DNA of 64,000 nt from Fictibacillus arsenicus (GTDB lineage Bacteria > Bacillota > Bacilli > Bacillales > Fictibacillaceae), in assembly GCF_001642935.1 (NCBI RefSeq), contig NZ_CP016761.1, forward strand, positions 3,782,001-3,846,000, in the 5' to 3' direction. The stretch's first letter is position 1. The number at the start of each line of letters is the position of its first letter. Shown piece after piece: positions 44,249-53,763 of the stretch. The position numbers and the translations under genes were made by a program. The notes under the pieces were generated by a model. The model made no database searches and was not told where the DNA came from. It saw only the letters and a program-made list of their open reading frames with translations.

Positions 44249-45112
44249 TTACGCTTTGTTGGAAGATCCGAACTCACGCATTTTTCCTGCTACTGTTGAT
44301 TGAATCGCATCGCGAGCTGCAGTCAAGTATTTACGCGGATCGTACTTGTCAGGGTTAGCTCCGATATATTCTTTAACAGCTTTATGTGAAGCAATTTGAT
44401 TTTCAGTGTTAACGTTGATTTTAGCAGTTCCTAAAGAAATTGCTTGTTGGATATCTTTTGTCGGAATACCAGTACCACCGTGAAGAACTAGAGGTACACC
44501 AGTTAGTTCCATAACTTCTTTCATGCGGTCGAATCCAAGGTTAGGCTCACCTTTGTAAGGTCCGTGAACAGAACCAAGTGCAGGTGCGAAACAGTCAACT
44601 CCTGTTTCACGAACAAGCTGATCACATTCAGATGGAACAGCATATGCAGCTTCAGCATCGTCAACGATTAGATCATCTTCTTGTCCACCGATACGGCCAA
44701 GTTCTGCCTCAACAGAAACACCGTGGATGTGAGCAAGCTCAACCACTTTTTTCGTTAACGCAATGTTTTCTTCTAAAGGATGATGAGAGCCATCGATCAT
44801 AACAGATGTGAAACCTGCATGAATAGCTTCAGCACACTTCTCAAAGCTTGAACCATGGTCTAAGTGAATCGCTACAGGAACAGTTACTTTGTACTCTTCC
44901 ATAAGTGCTTTTACCATAGCAACAGTTAGTTTAAATCCACCCATATAACGAGCAGCACCTTCAGATACACCAAGAATTACTGGAGAATTCTGTTCTTGTG
45001 CAGCTTTAAGTATAGCTTGAGTGAACTCAAGGTTGTTCAAGTTGAATTGACCAACTGCATAATTTTCCGCTTTTGCTTTTTCAAGCATTTCCTTCATTGA
45101 AACTAAAGGCAT
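44249..45112 (-). CDS. fbaA: Class II fructose-1,6-bisphosphate aldolase
   Basis: Zinc-dependent glycolytic aldolase, 287 residues. Metal site [23 protein letters not shown], and [11 protein letters not shown] with the third zinc His. AAAGGAGG precedes ATG 45112. An extended -10 promoter lies upstream. Confidence 0.97.
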   Translation of the reverse strand: MPLVSMKEMLEKAKAENYAVGQFNLNNLEFTQAILKAAQEQNSPVILGVSEGAARYMGGFKLTVAMVKALMEEYKVTVPVAIHLDHGSSFEKCAEAIHAGFTSVMIDGSHHPLEENIALTKKVVELAHIHGVSVEAELGRIGGQEDDLIVDDAEAAYAVPSECDQLVRETGVDCFAPALGSVHGPYKGEPNLGFDRMKEVMELTGVPLVLHGGTGIPTKDIQQAISLGTAKINVNTENQIASHKAVKEYIGANPDKYDPRKYLTAARDAIQSTVAGKMREFGSSNKA

Positions 45113-45263
45113 GTTACATGTCCTCCTTTGGATATTGGCACGAGCAGACCAACTACGTTTTTGTATTGTATATTGCTGAAATGTCTAAACAGCAAAAAGA
45201 AGCCATTATAGTTTACCTTTCATGGCGTCTTGCTAAACATTTCATAATGCTCATTTCCATTCT

Positions 45264-45292
45264 AGTATAGCATACCAATATCGTCCGAAAAC
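45264..45292 (-). promoter_or_regulatory. Promoter of fbaA
   Basis: Minus strand TGC-TATACT (extended -10, 45264-45272); weak TTTTCG at 17 bases. About 150 bases before the ATG. Confidence 0.5.
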
Positions 45293-45362
45293 CGCAACAC
45301 ATCAACGTTTTCGAGGTGTAAACGCTACCATTGCCGACCTGTCAGGCTTTTAAAGTTTTTTC

Positions 45363-45737
45363 TTATGAAGGAGTATTCAATGGAAGTTCTTTCCTGACCG
45401 CAGCGCGGATCTCGTCAATGTCGAACGGTTTTGCAAAGTGAGTAATTGCTCCCAGTTTCATGGCTTCATGAATCATGTCCAGCTCACCGTAAGCAGTCAT
45501 AATAATAACTTGGATCGTTTCGTCATGCTTCTTCACACGCCGAAGAATCTCCAGTCCATCCATTCCTGGAATTTTCATATCTAAAATAACAAGATCAGGG
45601 CGGTCCTTCTCCACAATTGAAAGAGCTTGTACACCATTAGCAGCCTGATACGTCTTGTAACCTTCTTTTTGAAAAATTTCATTTAAAAGAATTCTAATGC
45701 CATATTGATCGTCTACAATTAATATTTTCCCGCTCAT
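45363..45737 (-). CDS. spo0F: Phosphorelay response regulator Spo0F
   Basis: Single-domain receiver of 124 residues that takes phosphate from sporulation kinases and passes it to Spo0B. Start [18 protein letters not shown]; phosphoacceptor Asp53 in [13 protein letters not shown]; Thr and Lys in I-M-T-A-Y-G-E-L-D and F-A-K-P-F-D. No output domain. A sigma-H-like promoter lies upstream. A candidate upstream kinase is encoded at 16.4 kb. Confidence 0.97.
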   Translation of the reverse strand: MSGKILIVDDQYGIRILLNEIFQKEGYKTYQAANGVQALSIVEKDRPDLVILDMKIPGMDGLEILRRVKKHDETIQVIIMTAYGELDMIHEAMKLGAITHFAKPFDIDEIRAAVRKELPLNTPS

Positions 45738-45787
45738 TATTGCTCACCTCATCTGAGTTCATTTGCAAAACAACTTATCTGTATTAA

Positions 45788-45814
45788 TTTCTATATATCC
45801 AAAGAATTTCCTGC
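45788..45814 (-). promoter_or_regulatory. Candidate sigma-H promoter of spo0F
   Basis: Minus strand GCAGGAAAT (45806-45814), 11 bases, ATAGAAA (45788-45794). This matches RnAGGAwWW fully and RnnGAAT at all but the last base. B. subtilis spo0F has a sigma-H promoter. Confidence 0.6.
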
Positions 45815-45906
45815 TGCCCATCCATGAAATGTCATGTTAAATTCAGTATACTAAACTAAAGAACTATTTTGCGATGAATTGAAATTCGCGTTAAGGGAGT
45901 ACATTT

Positions 45907-46437
45907 ATGCTTAAGATCTTTTCAACACAAGTTTCAGGATTATTAAAAGCAATATCCGATAAAGAAGAACAATCGATCGAGGAGAGTTCCCGCCTGCTGG
46001 CACATACCGTTTTGTCTGAAGGAACTGTTTATTTTAAGGGATTTGGCGAAATGGAAGCTGTTGTGAGCGAGGCGCTGTTTGGTGAAAATAAATTCCGGCG
46101 CGGGGCGGAGTTTACGGATGCAAGCTGGGAGGAACTATTACCGGTTGATAGTGTAGTTGTGGCAAGCCGGTTTGCTGATGATTTCGAGGCATTGGATTTT
46201 TGTAAAAAAGTAAAAGAACATGCCGATTGCTATGTTATATTGCTTGGTGGACGCAGAAAAGAAGCAGTTTTGGAGACGACGGCAGATATTGTGATCGATA
46301 CGAAGGCTGCTCGCGGTTTAGTGCCATTAGATGATGGCTCCCGTATCGGAGTCCCGTCTGGATTGACTGCCTTATTCGCTTATTACGCACTCTTTTTAAC
46401 GACAGAAGAAATTTTAGAAGAATATGATGAGGAATAA
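45907..46437 (+). CDS. ywjG: DUF2529 family protein (YwjG)
   Basis: 176-residue conserved Bacillaceae protein, unknown function, always near spo0F and pyrG. The fold looks SIS-like: S-V-V-V-A-S-R-F-A-D-D-F-E-A-L and Y-V-I-L-L-G-G-R-R-K-E-A-V. AAGGGAG precedes ATG 45907. Its terminator has been split by an IS3-type element. Confidence 0.88.
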   Translation: MLKIFSTQVSGLLKAISDKEEQSIEESSRLLAHTVLSEGTVYFKGFGEMEAVVSEALFGENKFRRGAEFTDASWEELLPVDSVVVASRFADDFEALDFCKKVKEHADCYVILLGGRRKEAVLETTADIVIDTKAARGLVPLDDGSRIGVPSGLTALFAYYALFLTTEEILEEYDEE

Positions 46438-46540
46438 GAAGAAGCCTGGCTGATGTTAGACTAACCTAGGTAGATGAGACACAATAAAACACCTCCGAAA
46501 TGATACACTTATTCTAAGTGATAATCGGAGGTGTTTTTGC

Positions 46541-46858
46541 ATGGGCAAAAACGTATATTCAAAAGAAACAAAGTGGGCTGTTGTTAAGGATAAAATGAGT
46601 GGCCAATTTACGAATGAAGAAATTATGAATAAGTATGGCATTAAAAATGTTTCGCAAATAAAAACATGGGTGAAATGGTATCGTGAAAATCAAGTACACC
46701 GGTTTAATCAGCCAATAGGCAAACAATACTCTTACGGTCTTGGACCTGATTCAGCTAGTGAAGAGGAAAAAAAGGACCGTCAATTCAATCACTATAAACA
46801 GGAGAATGAAATCTTAAAAAAGTATTTGGAGATCGAAAAGGAGTTGAAAAAGAAGTAG
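46541..46858 (+). CDS. IS3 OrfA (helix-turn-helix)
   Basis: 105 residues with a Tnp-1 helix-turn-helix (Y-G-I-K-N-V-S-Q-I-K-T-W-V-K-W-Y) and a C-terminal leucine-zipper-like helix. GGAGGTG precedes ATG 46541. The end, G-AAA-AAG just before the stop, is a plausible -1 slippery site for making the OrfAB fusion. Confidence 0.88.
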   Translation: MGKNVYSKETKWAVVKDKMSGQFTNEEIMNKYGIKNVSQIKTWVKWYRENQVHRFNQPIGKQYSYGLGPDSASEEEKKDRQFNHYKQENEILKKYLEIEKELKKK

Positions 46859-46866
46859 TTCTCCGT

Positions 46867-47703
46867 TTGGTAAAAAAATTACGAAAAAAGTACACGGTTA
46901 CGGCTATTCTAAGCGCGCTAAACGTTCCAAGGTCCACATACTATCGTTGGGTGTCTACTCCATCTAATGATTTGTCTAAATCAGAGAAGGTCATTATCTC
47001 ACTTTGTGAAGAGACTAACTATCGGTATGGACATCGTAAAATTAAGAATTTACTTAAACGTCGATATCAAATTAGTTTGAATCGAAATTCGGTGCAACGT
47101 ATTATGCAAAAGCATCATCTACAGTGCCGTGTAAAGCCAAAGCGCAAGTGGAAATCTCAAGGGGAATCCATCATTGTCGCACCAAACATTTTAAATCGAG
47201 ATTTTTCAGCAGCTCGACCTAATCAAAAGTGGGTAACAGATATAACATATGTTCAATATGGTTCTATTACATTGTACCTATCGACCATAATGGATTTATT
47301 TAATAATCAAATTGTGGCTCACAAGCTCTATACCCATCAACAAGTTCCTCTTGTGGCAGATACCTTAAAAGCAGCTTTGGAATCACGAGGGAACCCCAAA
47401 GGGGTTATAATCCACTCAGATCAAGGAAGTGTGTATACATCCTATGGGTATCAACAACTAATAAAGGATAGGAAATTGGTCAGCAGTATGTCCAGAAGAG
47501 GAAATTGTTGGGATAATGCGGTTATTGAGTCCTTCCATTCCAATCTAAAATCTGAAGAATTTCAATATGTGAAGTTTAATTCTATGCCGATAGATAAAAT
47601 CAGGGAAAAAGTAGATCAGTACATGAAGTATTATAATGAAGAGCGTATACAAGAAAAATTAGGCTACCACACCCCAATTGAATTTGGTAGTATGGCAGCC
47701 TAA
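46867..47703 (+). CDS. IS3 OrfB transposase
   Basis: 278-residue rve-type DDE integrase domain: W-V-T-D-I-T-Y-V (first Asp), I-H-S-D-Q-G-S-V-Y (second Asp) and D-N-A-V-I-E-S-F-H-S-N-L-K-S-E (Glu). HTH_21 domain at the N-terminus (Y-R-Y-G-H-R-K-I). It lies in the -1 frame relative to OrfA and is open upstream of TTG 46867 through the slip region, so it is probably made by frameshifting. Intact. Confidence 0.9.
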   Translation: MVKKLRKKYTVTAILSALNVPRSTYYRWVSTPSNDLSKSEKVIISLCEETNYRYGHRKIKNLLKRRYQISLNRNSVQRIMQKHHLQCRVKPKRKWKSQGESIIVAPNILNRDFSAARPNQKWVTDITYVQYGSITLYLSTIMDLFNNQIVAHKLYTHQQVPLVADTLKAALESRGNPKGVIIHSDQGSVYTSYGYQQLIKDRKLVSSMSRRGNCWDNAVIESFHSNLKSEEFQYVKFNSMPIDKIREKVDQYMKYYNEERIQEKLGYHTPIEFGSMAA

Positions 47704-47810
47704 CTGGTGGTGTTTTATTATTGTCTCATTTGACTAGGCCAGTCTATGTGCCAGGCTTTTATCTTTTTTACGAAGATTATTTTTCATGAAAAACACAACC
47801 TAATGATGAT

Positions 47811-47890
47811 TTCGTCAAAAAAGGAGGTATATCGTCAAAAGTTGGAGCTATTTCGTCAAATAATTTGTTTTATCGTCAATAATAAGCCGC
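47811..47890 (+). repeat. CGTCA array: four 20-21 bp units
   Basis: TTCGTCAAAA or ATCGTCAAAA at 47811, 47831, 47852 and 47872 (steps 20, 21, 20), with GGAG recurring mid-unit in two. It lies between ywjG/IS3 and the convergent pyrG gene. It has the same period and the same AAAA-ended layout as the GCTCA and AATCCA arrays, but a different core. Confidence 0.75.
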
Positions 47891-48002
47891 ATTCAACAAA
47901 ACAGCCCCCTCCACTCATTAATGTCCACTCCCCAAGGACACTCCCCGTACGTGCCAAAAAAAACGGCAGCCCCCTAAAAAAGGAACTGCCCGTACATATG
48001 AT

Positions 48003-49607
<1,605 letters not shown>

Positions 49608-49671
49608 TCAATCCCCCTAAATTTTCTAAATTAAGTATGTGCTTTAAACCATTTTTCTACTATCGGGAGAG

Positions 49672-49691
49672 GCTTGTATTTTTGTACAAGC
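49672..49691 (-). other. Second stem-loop in the pyrG leader
   Basis: GCTTGTA and TACAAGC pair with a 6-base loop, between the attenuator and the pyrG start. Role unclear. Confidence 0.45.
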
Positions 49692-49707
49692 ACCGTCCAA
49701 TCCTTGT

Positions 49708-49760
49708 AAAAAATAAAAAGCAAAAGACACTTCCCCTATGGTTAGGGGGCACTTTTGCTT
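49708..49760 (-). terminator. pyrG leader attenuator
   Basis: On the minus strand AGCAAAAG..CCCCCT pairs with AGGGG..CTTTTGCT, then a long T-rich tail, about 50 nt after the transcription start and 100 before pyrG. The 5' arm holds the run CCCCCT. In B. subtilis, low CTP causes extra Gs at the transcript start, which pair with a pyrimidine run in the 5' arm and prevent termination. Confidence 0.8.
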
Positions 49761-49817
49761 TGTGAACGTATATAATTAAGTCTTTTATAAAAAAGAAACA
49801 GGAATAGCCCAAAAAGA

Positions 49818-49846
49818 ATATTACCCGACTCCACAGCTCGTGTCAA
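49818..49846 (-). promoter_or_regulatory. pyrG promoter with GGGC start
   Basis: Minus strand TTGACA (49841-49846), 17 bases, TAATAT (49818-49823); then TCTTTTT and GGGC (49810-49807) at the expected start. The GGGC start is the feature needed for CTP-sensitive reiterative transcription. Confidence 0.82.
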
Positions 49847-49906
49847 GATGCTAAGAAAGAATCATTTTTTAAGAAAAAATGAATCTAAATACTGCACCAG
49901 ACTCCG

Positions 49907-50011
49907 TCAATCCATAAATTCAGCCTATGTATCCACGAATTTTGGTGGTGAATCCAAAAGTTTTGGTCTCTAATCCACGTGTTTTGCTCTTCAATCCACA
50001 TTTAGTCACAT
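49907..50011 (+). repeat. AATCCA array C: five 21-bp units
   Basis: Units at 49907, 49928, 49949, 49970 and 49991, each exactly 21 bases apart, with ATCCA cores; the middle ones continue AAAAGTTTTGGT. It lies between the rpoE terminator and the pyrG promoter, so both flanking genes are on the minus strand. Confidence 0.8.
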
Positions 50012-50050
50012 ATATATGACGGACCCTAACTACCACTTGTTAAAAAAGGA

Positions 50051-50077
50051 AAAAAACCAGTGCACTCAGGCACCGGT
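50051..50077 (-). terminator. Terminator of rpoE
   Basis: Minus strand ACCGGTGC and GCACTGGT pair (one G-U) around a 6-base loop, followed by seven Ts. Confidence 0.82.
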
Positions 50078-50086
50078 TCTCAAGAA

Positions 50087-50626
50087 TTAAAGATTTTCCT
50101 CTTTTTCATCAGCGAGGTCTTCGTCTTCTTCGTCTTCTTCGAAGTCTTCATCATCTTCGTCGAATTCTAATTCTTCATCTTCATCATCGTCGTCATCGTC
50201 GTCATCGTCATCATCTGCAAGATCGTCGTCTTCTTCAACGAACTCATCTTCTACTTCTAACTCATCGAAATCTTCATCATCGAAGTCCTCTTCAAAGTCA
50301 TAGTCATCCTCAGATGCTTTTTTACGTTTTGTAGGTTTGTTAGTAGCACCTAGTTCTTCCTCAGAGCTCTCAACTGGGTACCACGTTTTCAATCCCCATT
50401 TATTATCGCCCAATGAAACGAAGCGTCCATCAATATTCATATCCGTGTAAAAATACGCAATTCGGTTTTCAACTGCAGTTTTAGACAAACCTTTAATTTC
50501 AGCGATCTGCTTAACTAAATCGTAGAATTGAATAGGCTGCTTTTCATTCTGCAAAATTTCAAATGCGATTTCGACCATAGACATTTCAACGACTTGCTCT
50601 TTCGTATACGTGTTCAACATAGCCAC
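50087..50626 (-). CDS. rpoE: RNA polymerase delta subunit
   Basis: Gram-positive-specific polymerase subunit that helps recycling and start selectivity. About 179 residues: folded HARE-HTH N-terminal domain (about 1-90; V-E-I-A-F-E-I-L and Y-F-Y-T-D-M-N-I-D-G-R-F-V-S-L-G-D-N-K-W-G-L) and a long, almost purely Asp/Glu C-terminal tail. GTG 50626 is 7 bases after AAAGGAAG; the ATG two codons later is too far from the site, and the open frame to 50653 has no site of its own. Confidence 0.94.
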   Translation of the reverse strand: MAMLNTYTKEQVVEMSMVEIAFEILQNEKQPIQFYDLVKQIAEIKGLSKTAVENRIAYFYTDMNIDGRFVSLGDNKWGLKTWYPVESSEEELGATNKPTKRKKASEDDYDFEEDFDDEDFDELEVEDEFVEEDDDLADDDDDDDDDDDEDEELEFDEDDEDFEEDEEDEDLADEKEENL

Positions 50627-50765
50627 ATCGGCACTTCCTTTCCTTCTCCACACTCATTTATATCAACACATTTTGCTCATTCTCTAGAAGAATCATACTC
50701 TTCATTATAAACAAATCCTATAAGGTTATGCCAGTAGTAATCTCGCTTTTTTCAAATTTATTGAG

Positions 50766-51275
50766 TTATCTCATTTTTTCAATCGGAACATTAAAGAAAA
50801 TCATAAAAAAAAGAACTATGAAAACCGAAATAATCCAGGCAAGCAACGGTCGTTTAAAATGAATCCTTAACAAAGTGAACATTACCATATTAAATAAGAC
50901 GGACCAAACGATACTCCATCCATTATGATAAGAGAAGTACTCTAATTTTGATAAAATCCACTCAGCAGAAATAAAAATAGCTACCCATCGTAAAATATAT
51001 ACGATTTTTTTAAAAAGATTATTTTCAGGAAAATGCGGCAGAAAAACAAGTACTGTGACAGGGAAAACAACAAATGAGTGAACCATTTCAATCATTGTAT
51101 GATTTGGCAGAAATGCTTCTTCATAGAGCCACATGGGATGATTGTATGTGAGGATATTGTATAAAAAATTGCCTATGATCATAAAAAGGATTGTCGAGTA
51201 ATACTTCTCCCAGTTTCTCCAGTCCCCCCACTTCCATCCAATGATTAAAGCGATTCCTGCAATCAATATGTTCAT
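50766..51275 (-). CDS. CBO0543-family membrane protein
   Basis: 169-residue membrane protein with five predicted helices. The conserved W-K-W-G-D-W-R-N-W-E-K-Y-Y-S-T-I-L near the N-terminus and the closing H-F-K-R-P-L-L-A-W segment are typical of the CBO0543 group found in sporulating Firmicutes. Function is unknown. GAGGTG precedes ATG 51275. Two more family members lie on the other side of the ger operon at 55380 and 55865. Confidence 0.75.
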   Translation of the reverse strand: MNILIAGIALIIGWKWGDWRNWEKYYSTILFMIIGNFLYNILTYNHPMWLYEEAFLPNHTMIEMVHSFVVFPVTVLVFLPHFPENNLFKKIVYILRWVAIFISAEWILSKLEYFSYHNGWSIVWSVLFNMVMFTLLRIHFKRPLLAWIISVFIVLFFMIFFNVPIEKMR

Positions 51276-51317
51276 ATGTTGTTTTCACCTCACTTTCTTT
51301 TTCCATTCACTTTTGTT

Positions 51318-51521
51318 CTGCTATCGAATGATTCCTTACTACGGACCGCCATATCTATCTTTTACGAATGTCTTTGTTTAATCAACGGTGTCCTGACCTA
51401 TCGTAATTGGAATTTGATATATTCCATCCCTACATATCCATTAGCCAGTTTGCTGCTGATTGGGGTATTTCATTTCATCAAAACTAATCTTCCGCTTGAA
51501 TTAAAGAATCAAATCAATTAA
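51318..51521 (+). pseudogene. Plus-strand remnant of a CBO0543-family gene
   Basis: The frame reads F-Y-E-C-L-C-L-I-N-G-V-L-T-Y-R-N-W-N-L-I-Y-S-I-P-T-Y-P-L-A-S-L-L, like the C-terminal end of longer CBO0543 proteins (Y-x-x-W-x-x-x-Y-S-x-P-x-Y). No N-terminal part and no ribosome site are present upstream, so it looks like the 3' stump of a deleted gene. Based on remembered family pattern, not a search. Confidence 0.45.
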
Positions 51522-51556
51522 AGACCCTGCCACCTGCAGGTCTTTACCGACTATCC

Positions 51557-52651
51557 TTACAGTTCCAATCCATCTACAACTCCGATCTCCGTAATCATCA
51601 CATCAACTTTTACATTCACTTTCATATTTTTGTATTGCTGAGCCCATTTCTTTTCGTCCCAGTGTCTTGTACGGCTTCTTGCTTGCTCTCCAAATGCTAA
51701 CGGATCGATACTCTTTCTTTGGAACTTTTTTATGAGCATTTCTGCTTCTTTATTTACCTTATCTTCCATCAATTTTTCTGCCTTTTCTACCGTTTTTGCT
51801 GTTACTCCTTCCCCTGTATATTCACGGATATAACCCTTTATCTTTAAATGGAGGATGATTTCGGGAGCAGTGTGAATATTTCTGACGTCAAACTCCTTAC
51901 TTGTACTGATGCCTTGGATCGAAAAGTATTCGGTCTTCCCCTTCTCCTTTGTTTTCAACTTATACCCTGCCATTTTTATATTTTCATGCAGCGCTTTAAA
52001 AACGAACATATTTCGATAAGGAATCGAATCAACCATTTTCGTTCCCTTAAACAGAGCAAGTCCTTTTATATTGATCTCCTCACCTTTTAGATTAATTAGG
52101 GGCAATACCGGATCCATTCCTTTTGTATAATAAGCAGATAAAAAAAGGTGCAGGTTTGAAGTAGGGATCAAACCAAGCTTCATGTTATGGTTTAGCTGTC
52201 TTTGGATATAACTGCCTGTGTCATACTCCTCGAACTTTTTTTGAAGCATCTCTTTTACTTCACCATCTACAACCGTTAAAAGCAGCCTTGAACCAACGCT
52301 TGGATCCCGATGAAAGGTATCAATAAAATCTTGCATTCCTAATTCCGCAATCTTTTTACTATACAGAGCGACTTCCAACTTACCGTTCACTACCGGCTTG
52401 TGTGATTTATGGTTCACATTACTTAAAGCTTCCTTGCTTAAATTTCCTACAGTAGAAATAGTCTTATTCGATATCGTTTTATCCGGCTTTATAAGAGGCA
52501 TTACTGCAGTAGCTTCAATCTTGTTCTTGCCTTTAGAGTCAAAACCTACTGCAGTAGCCACTTCCAGCTCATCGATGATCTCTTTCTCAATTCTTCCGAA
52601 ATACGAGACAACAATAAACACCAGCAGAGTCATGATAATCTTTTTTTTCAT
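51557..52651 (-). CDS. GerC-type spore germination protein lacking the lipid Cys
   Basis: 364-residue Ger(x)C family subunit of a germinant receptor. Domain 1 starts D-E-L-E-V-A-T-A-V-G-F-D; later G-L-A-L-F-K-G-T-K-M-V-D and the C-terminal W-D-E-K-K-W-A-Q-Q-Y-K-N fit the family. The hydrophobic N-terminus V-V-S-Y-F-G-R-I-E-K-E lacks the usual L-x-G-C-W-D lipobox, so it cannot be lipidated in the standard way. It overlaps gerB by ATGA. The last gene of the operon. Confidence 0.9.
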   Translation of the reverse strand: MKKKIIMTLLVFIVVSYFGRIEKEIIDELEVATAVGFDSKGKNKIEATAVMPLIKPDKTISNKTISTVGNLSKEALSNVNHKSHKPVVNGKLEVALYSKKIAELGMQDFIDTFHRDPSVGSRLLLTVVDGEVKEMLQKKFEEYDTGSYIQRQLNHNMKLGLIPTSNLHLFLSAYYTKGMDPVLPLINLKGEEINIKGLALFKGTKMVDSIPYRNMFVFKALHENIKMAGYKLKTKEKGKTEYFSIQGISTSKEFDVRNIHTAPEIILHLKIKGYIREYTGEGVTAKTVEKAEKLMEDKVNKEAEMLIKKFQRKSIDPLAFGEQARSRTRHWDEKKWAQQYKNMKVNVKVDVMITEIGVVDGLEL

Positions 52652-53739
52652 GTTTTTTTCCTCACTTTACTTAAAAGAGAAGAACAGACAAAAAGGAGTG
52701 GTATATATCCATATATAAAGTAAAGACCGATTTTTGAAACCCAGCTGTTTAACAGGTCAATCGATGCCCGGTCTCTGAGTAACGTGTTAACAACTAAAGT
52801 AATCGTTAAAATGGCGATGAGCACCTTTTTTTGCTTCACATTGAATAGCCGTTTTGCTGTCCGGCTAGCGGCCCAAAATGCTAAACAAAGGTTAGGAAAT
52901 ATAACGACGACCCATGAGGCGATGCCGATATATTCAAACCGTTCAACAAAGGGAAACTTAATGATTTTCCACATTGTTAAAGTGGCCCATATCGTTCTTT
53001 TTAAGTGATCAGGGGTAAAGTAAACAAGGGTGATCAACATTAAATATAGATATAGGAAGACTGTAAAAAGATTGCCATAATGTGCCCATTTTTGAGAGGT
53101 TTCCGGCTTTTTAATAAAAGGATAGTACACTAAAAGAAGTTCAAAACCTAAATAACTCAAGGTCATTGTTTTAAAAGAAGAAAGAGTTTCTTTTATGGAA
53201 TGATCGAATACGGGAAGCAGATTTCTGAAATTTGCAAATTCAAGCGGCGCCAAAAAAGTAAATATGAGATAAAACGGGACTACAACTCCAAGGAAACAAG
53301 CACCTACTACTGTACGGAATCCACCAGAAATGATGTAATAAATTGCAATTAAATATACGAGAGAGAACGTCCACGTTTTCATTAACGGAAACATCCACAC
53401 TTGCAGAACCTCTATAAAAGTACGAAGGATAGTGATTCCTAGTGCAATTAAATACAGCATAAAAAGGACAGATAACATACCACCTACCCACTTGCCGAAT
53501 ACACTTTCATGAATGGAGATGATATCACCCTGCTCTTTATTCAGCATCTTGTACATCAGCCAAATCACAATGTGGAGGGTTGCACCTGCTATCACAACTG
53601 TGATCCAGGAGTCTTGTTCCGTATAAATCGCCACATACCGCTGGAAACCAAGTACCCCAACCCCAATTTGCATGCTATGAACAACGAAAAAGACTAATGA
53701 TGGATTGATCAGGTATTGCTCTTTAACCGGTACTTTCAT
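52648..53739 (-). CDS. GerB-type spore germination permease
   Basis: 363-residue GerAB/ArcD/ProY amino-acid-permease-like membrane protein with about ten helices. It starts M-K-V-P-V-K-E-Q-Y-L-I-N-P-S-L-V-F-F-V-V-H and has the conserved Q-I-G-V-G-V-L-G-F-Q-R. It is the likely germinant-binding subunit. ATG 53739 follows AAGGAGA; the frame is open to 53760. The start is 24 bases after the gerA stop. Confidence 0.93.
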   Translation of the reverse strand: MKVPVKEQYLINPSLVFFVVHSMQIGVGVLGFQRYVAIYTEQDSWITVVIAGATLHIVIWLMYKMLNKEQGDIISIHESVFGKWVGGMLSVLFMLYLIALGITILRTFIEVLQVWMFPLMKTWTFSLVYLIAIYYIISGGFRTVVGACFLGVVVPFYLIFTFLAPLEFANFRNLLPVFDHSIKETLSSFKTMTLSYLGFELLLVYYPFIKKPETSQKWAHYGNLFTVFLYLYLMLITLVYFTPDHLKRTIWATLTMWKIIKFPFVERFEYIGIASWVVVIFPNLCLAFWAASRTAKRLFNVKQKKVLIAILTITLVVNTLLRDRASIDLLNSWVSKIGLYFIYGYIPLLFVCSSLLSKVRKKT

Positions 53740-53763
53740 AAATAGTCTTCTCCTTGTCAAAAG

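Larger units (their letters stand above)
46475..47728 (+). mobile_element. IS3-family insertion sequence
   Basis: About 1254 bp. The ends TGAGACACAATAAAACACC and, inverted, TGAGACAATAATAAAACACC are imperfect terminal inverted repeats. It holds overlapping-frame orfA and orfB typical of IS3. I do not see a clear 3-4 bp target duplication. The inverted similarity may extend outward through CCTAG on both sides, so the exact ends are uncertain by a few bases. Confidence 0.88.
46442..47767 (+). terminator. ywjG terminator interrupted by an IS element
   Basis: AAGCCTGGC (46442-46450) and TAGACT (46457-46462) on the left of the IS are complementary to AGTCTA (47741-47746) and GCCAGGCTT (47750-47758) on its right, and the right part runs into a T tract. 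Without the IS they would form one long terminator stem just after ywjG. Confidence 0.65.

Noticed and set aside
46463-47740. Target-site duplication for the IS3 element
   Set aside because: The bases flanking TGAGACA ends (AGA on the left, TTT on the right) do not match, and shifting the ends does not give a clear direct repeat.
50087-50300. Low-complexity GAT/GAA repeat as a separate repeat feature
   Set aside because: It is the Asp/Glu-rich tail of RNA polymerase delta and is expected for the family.
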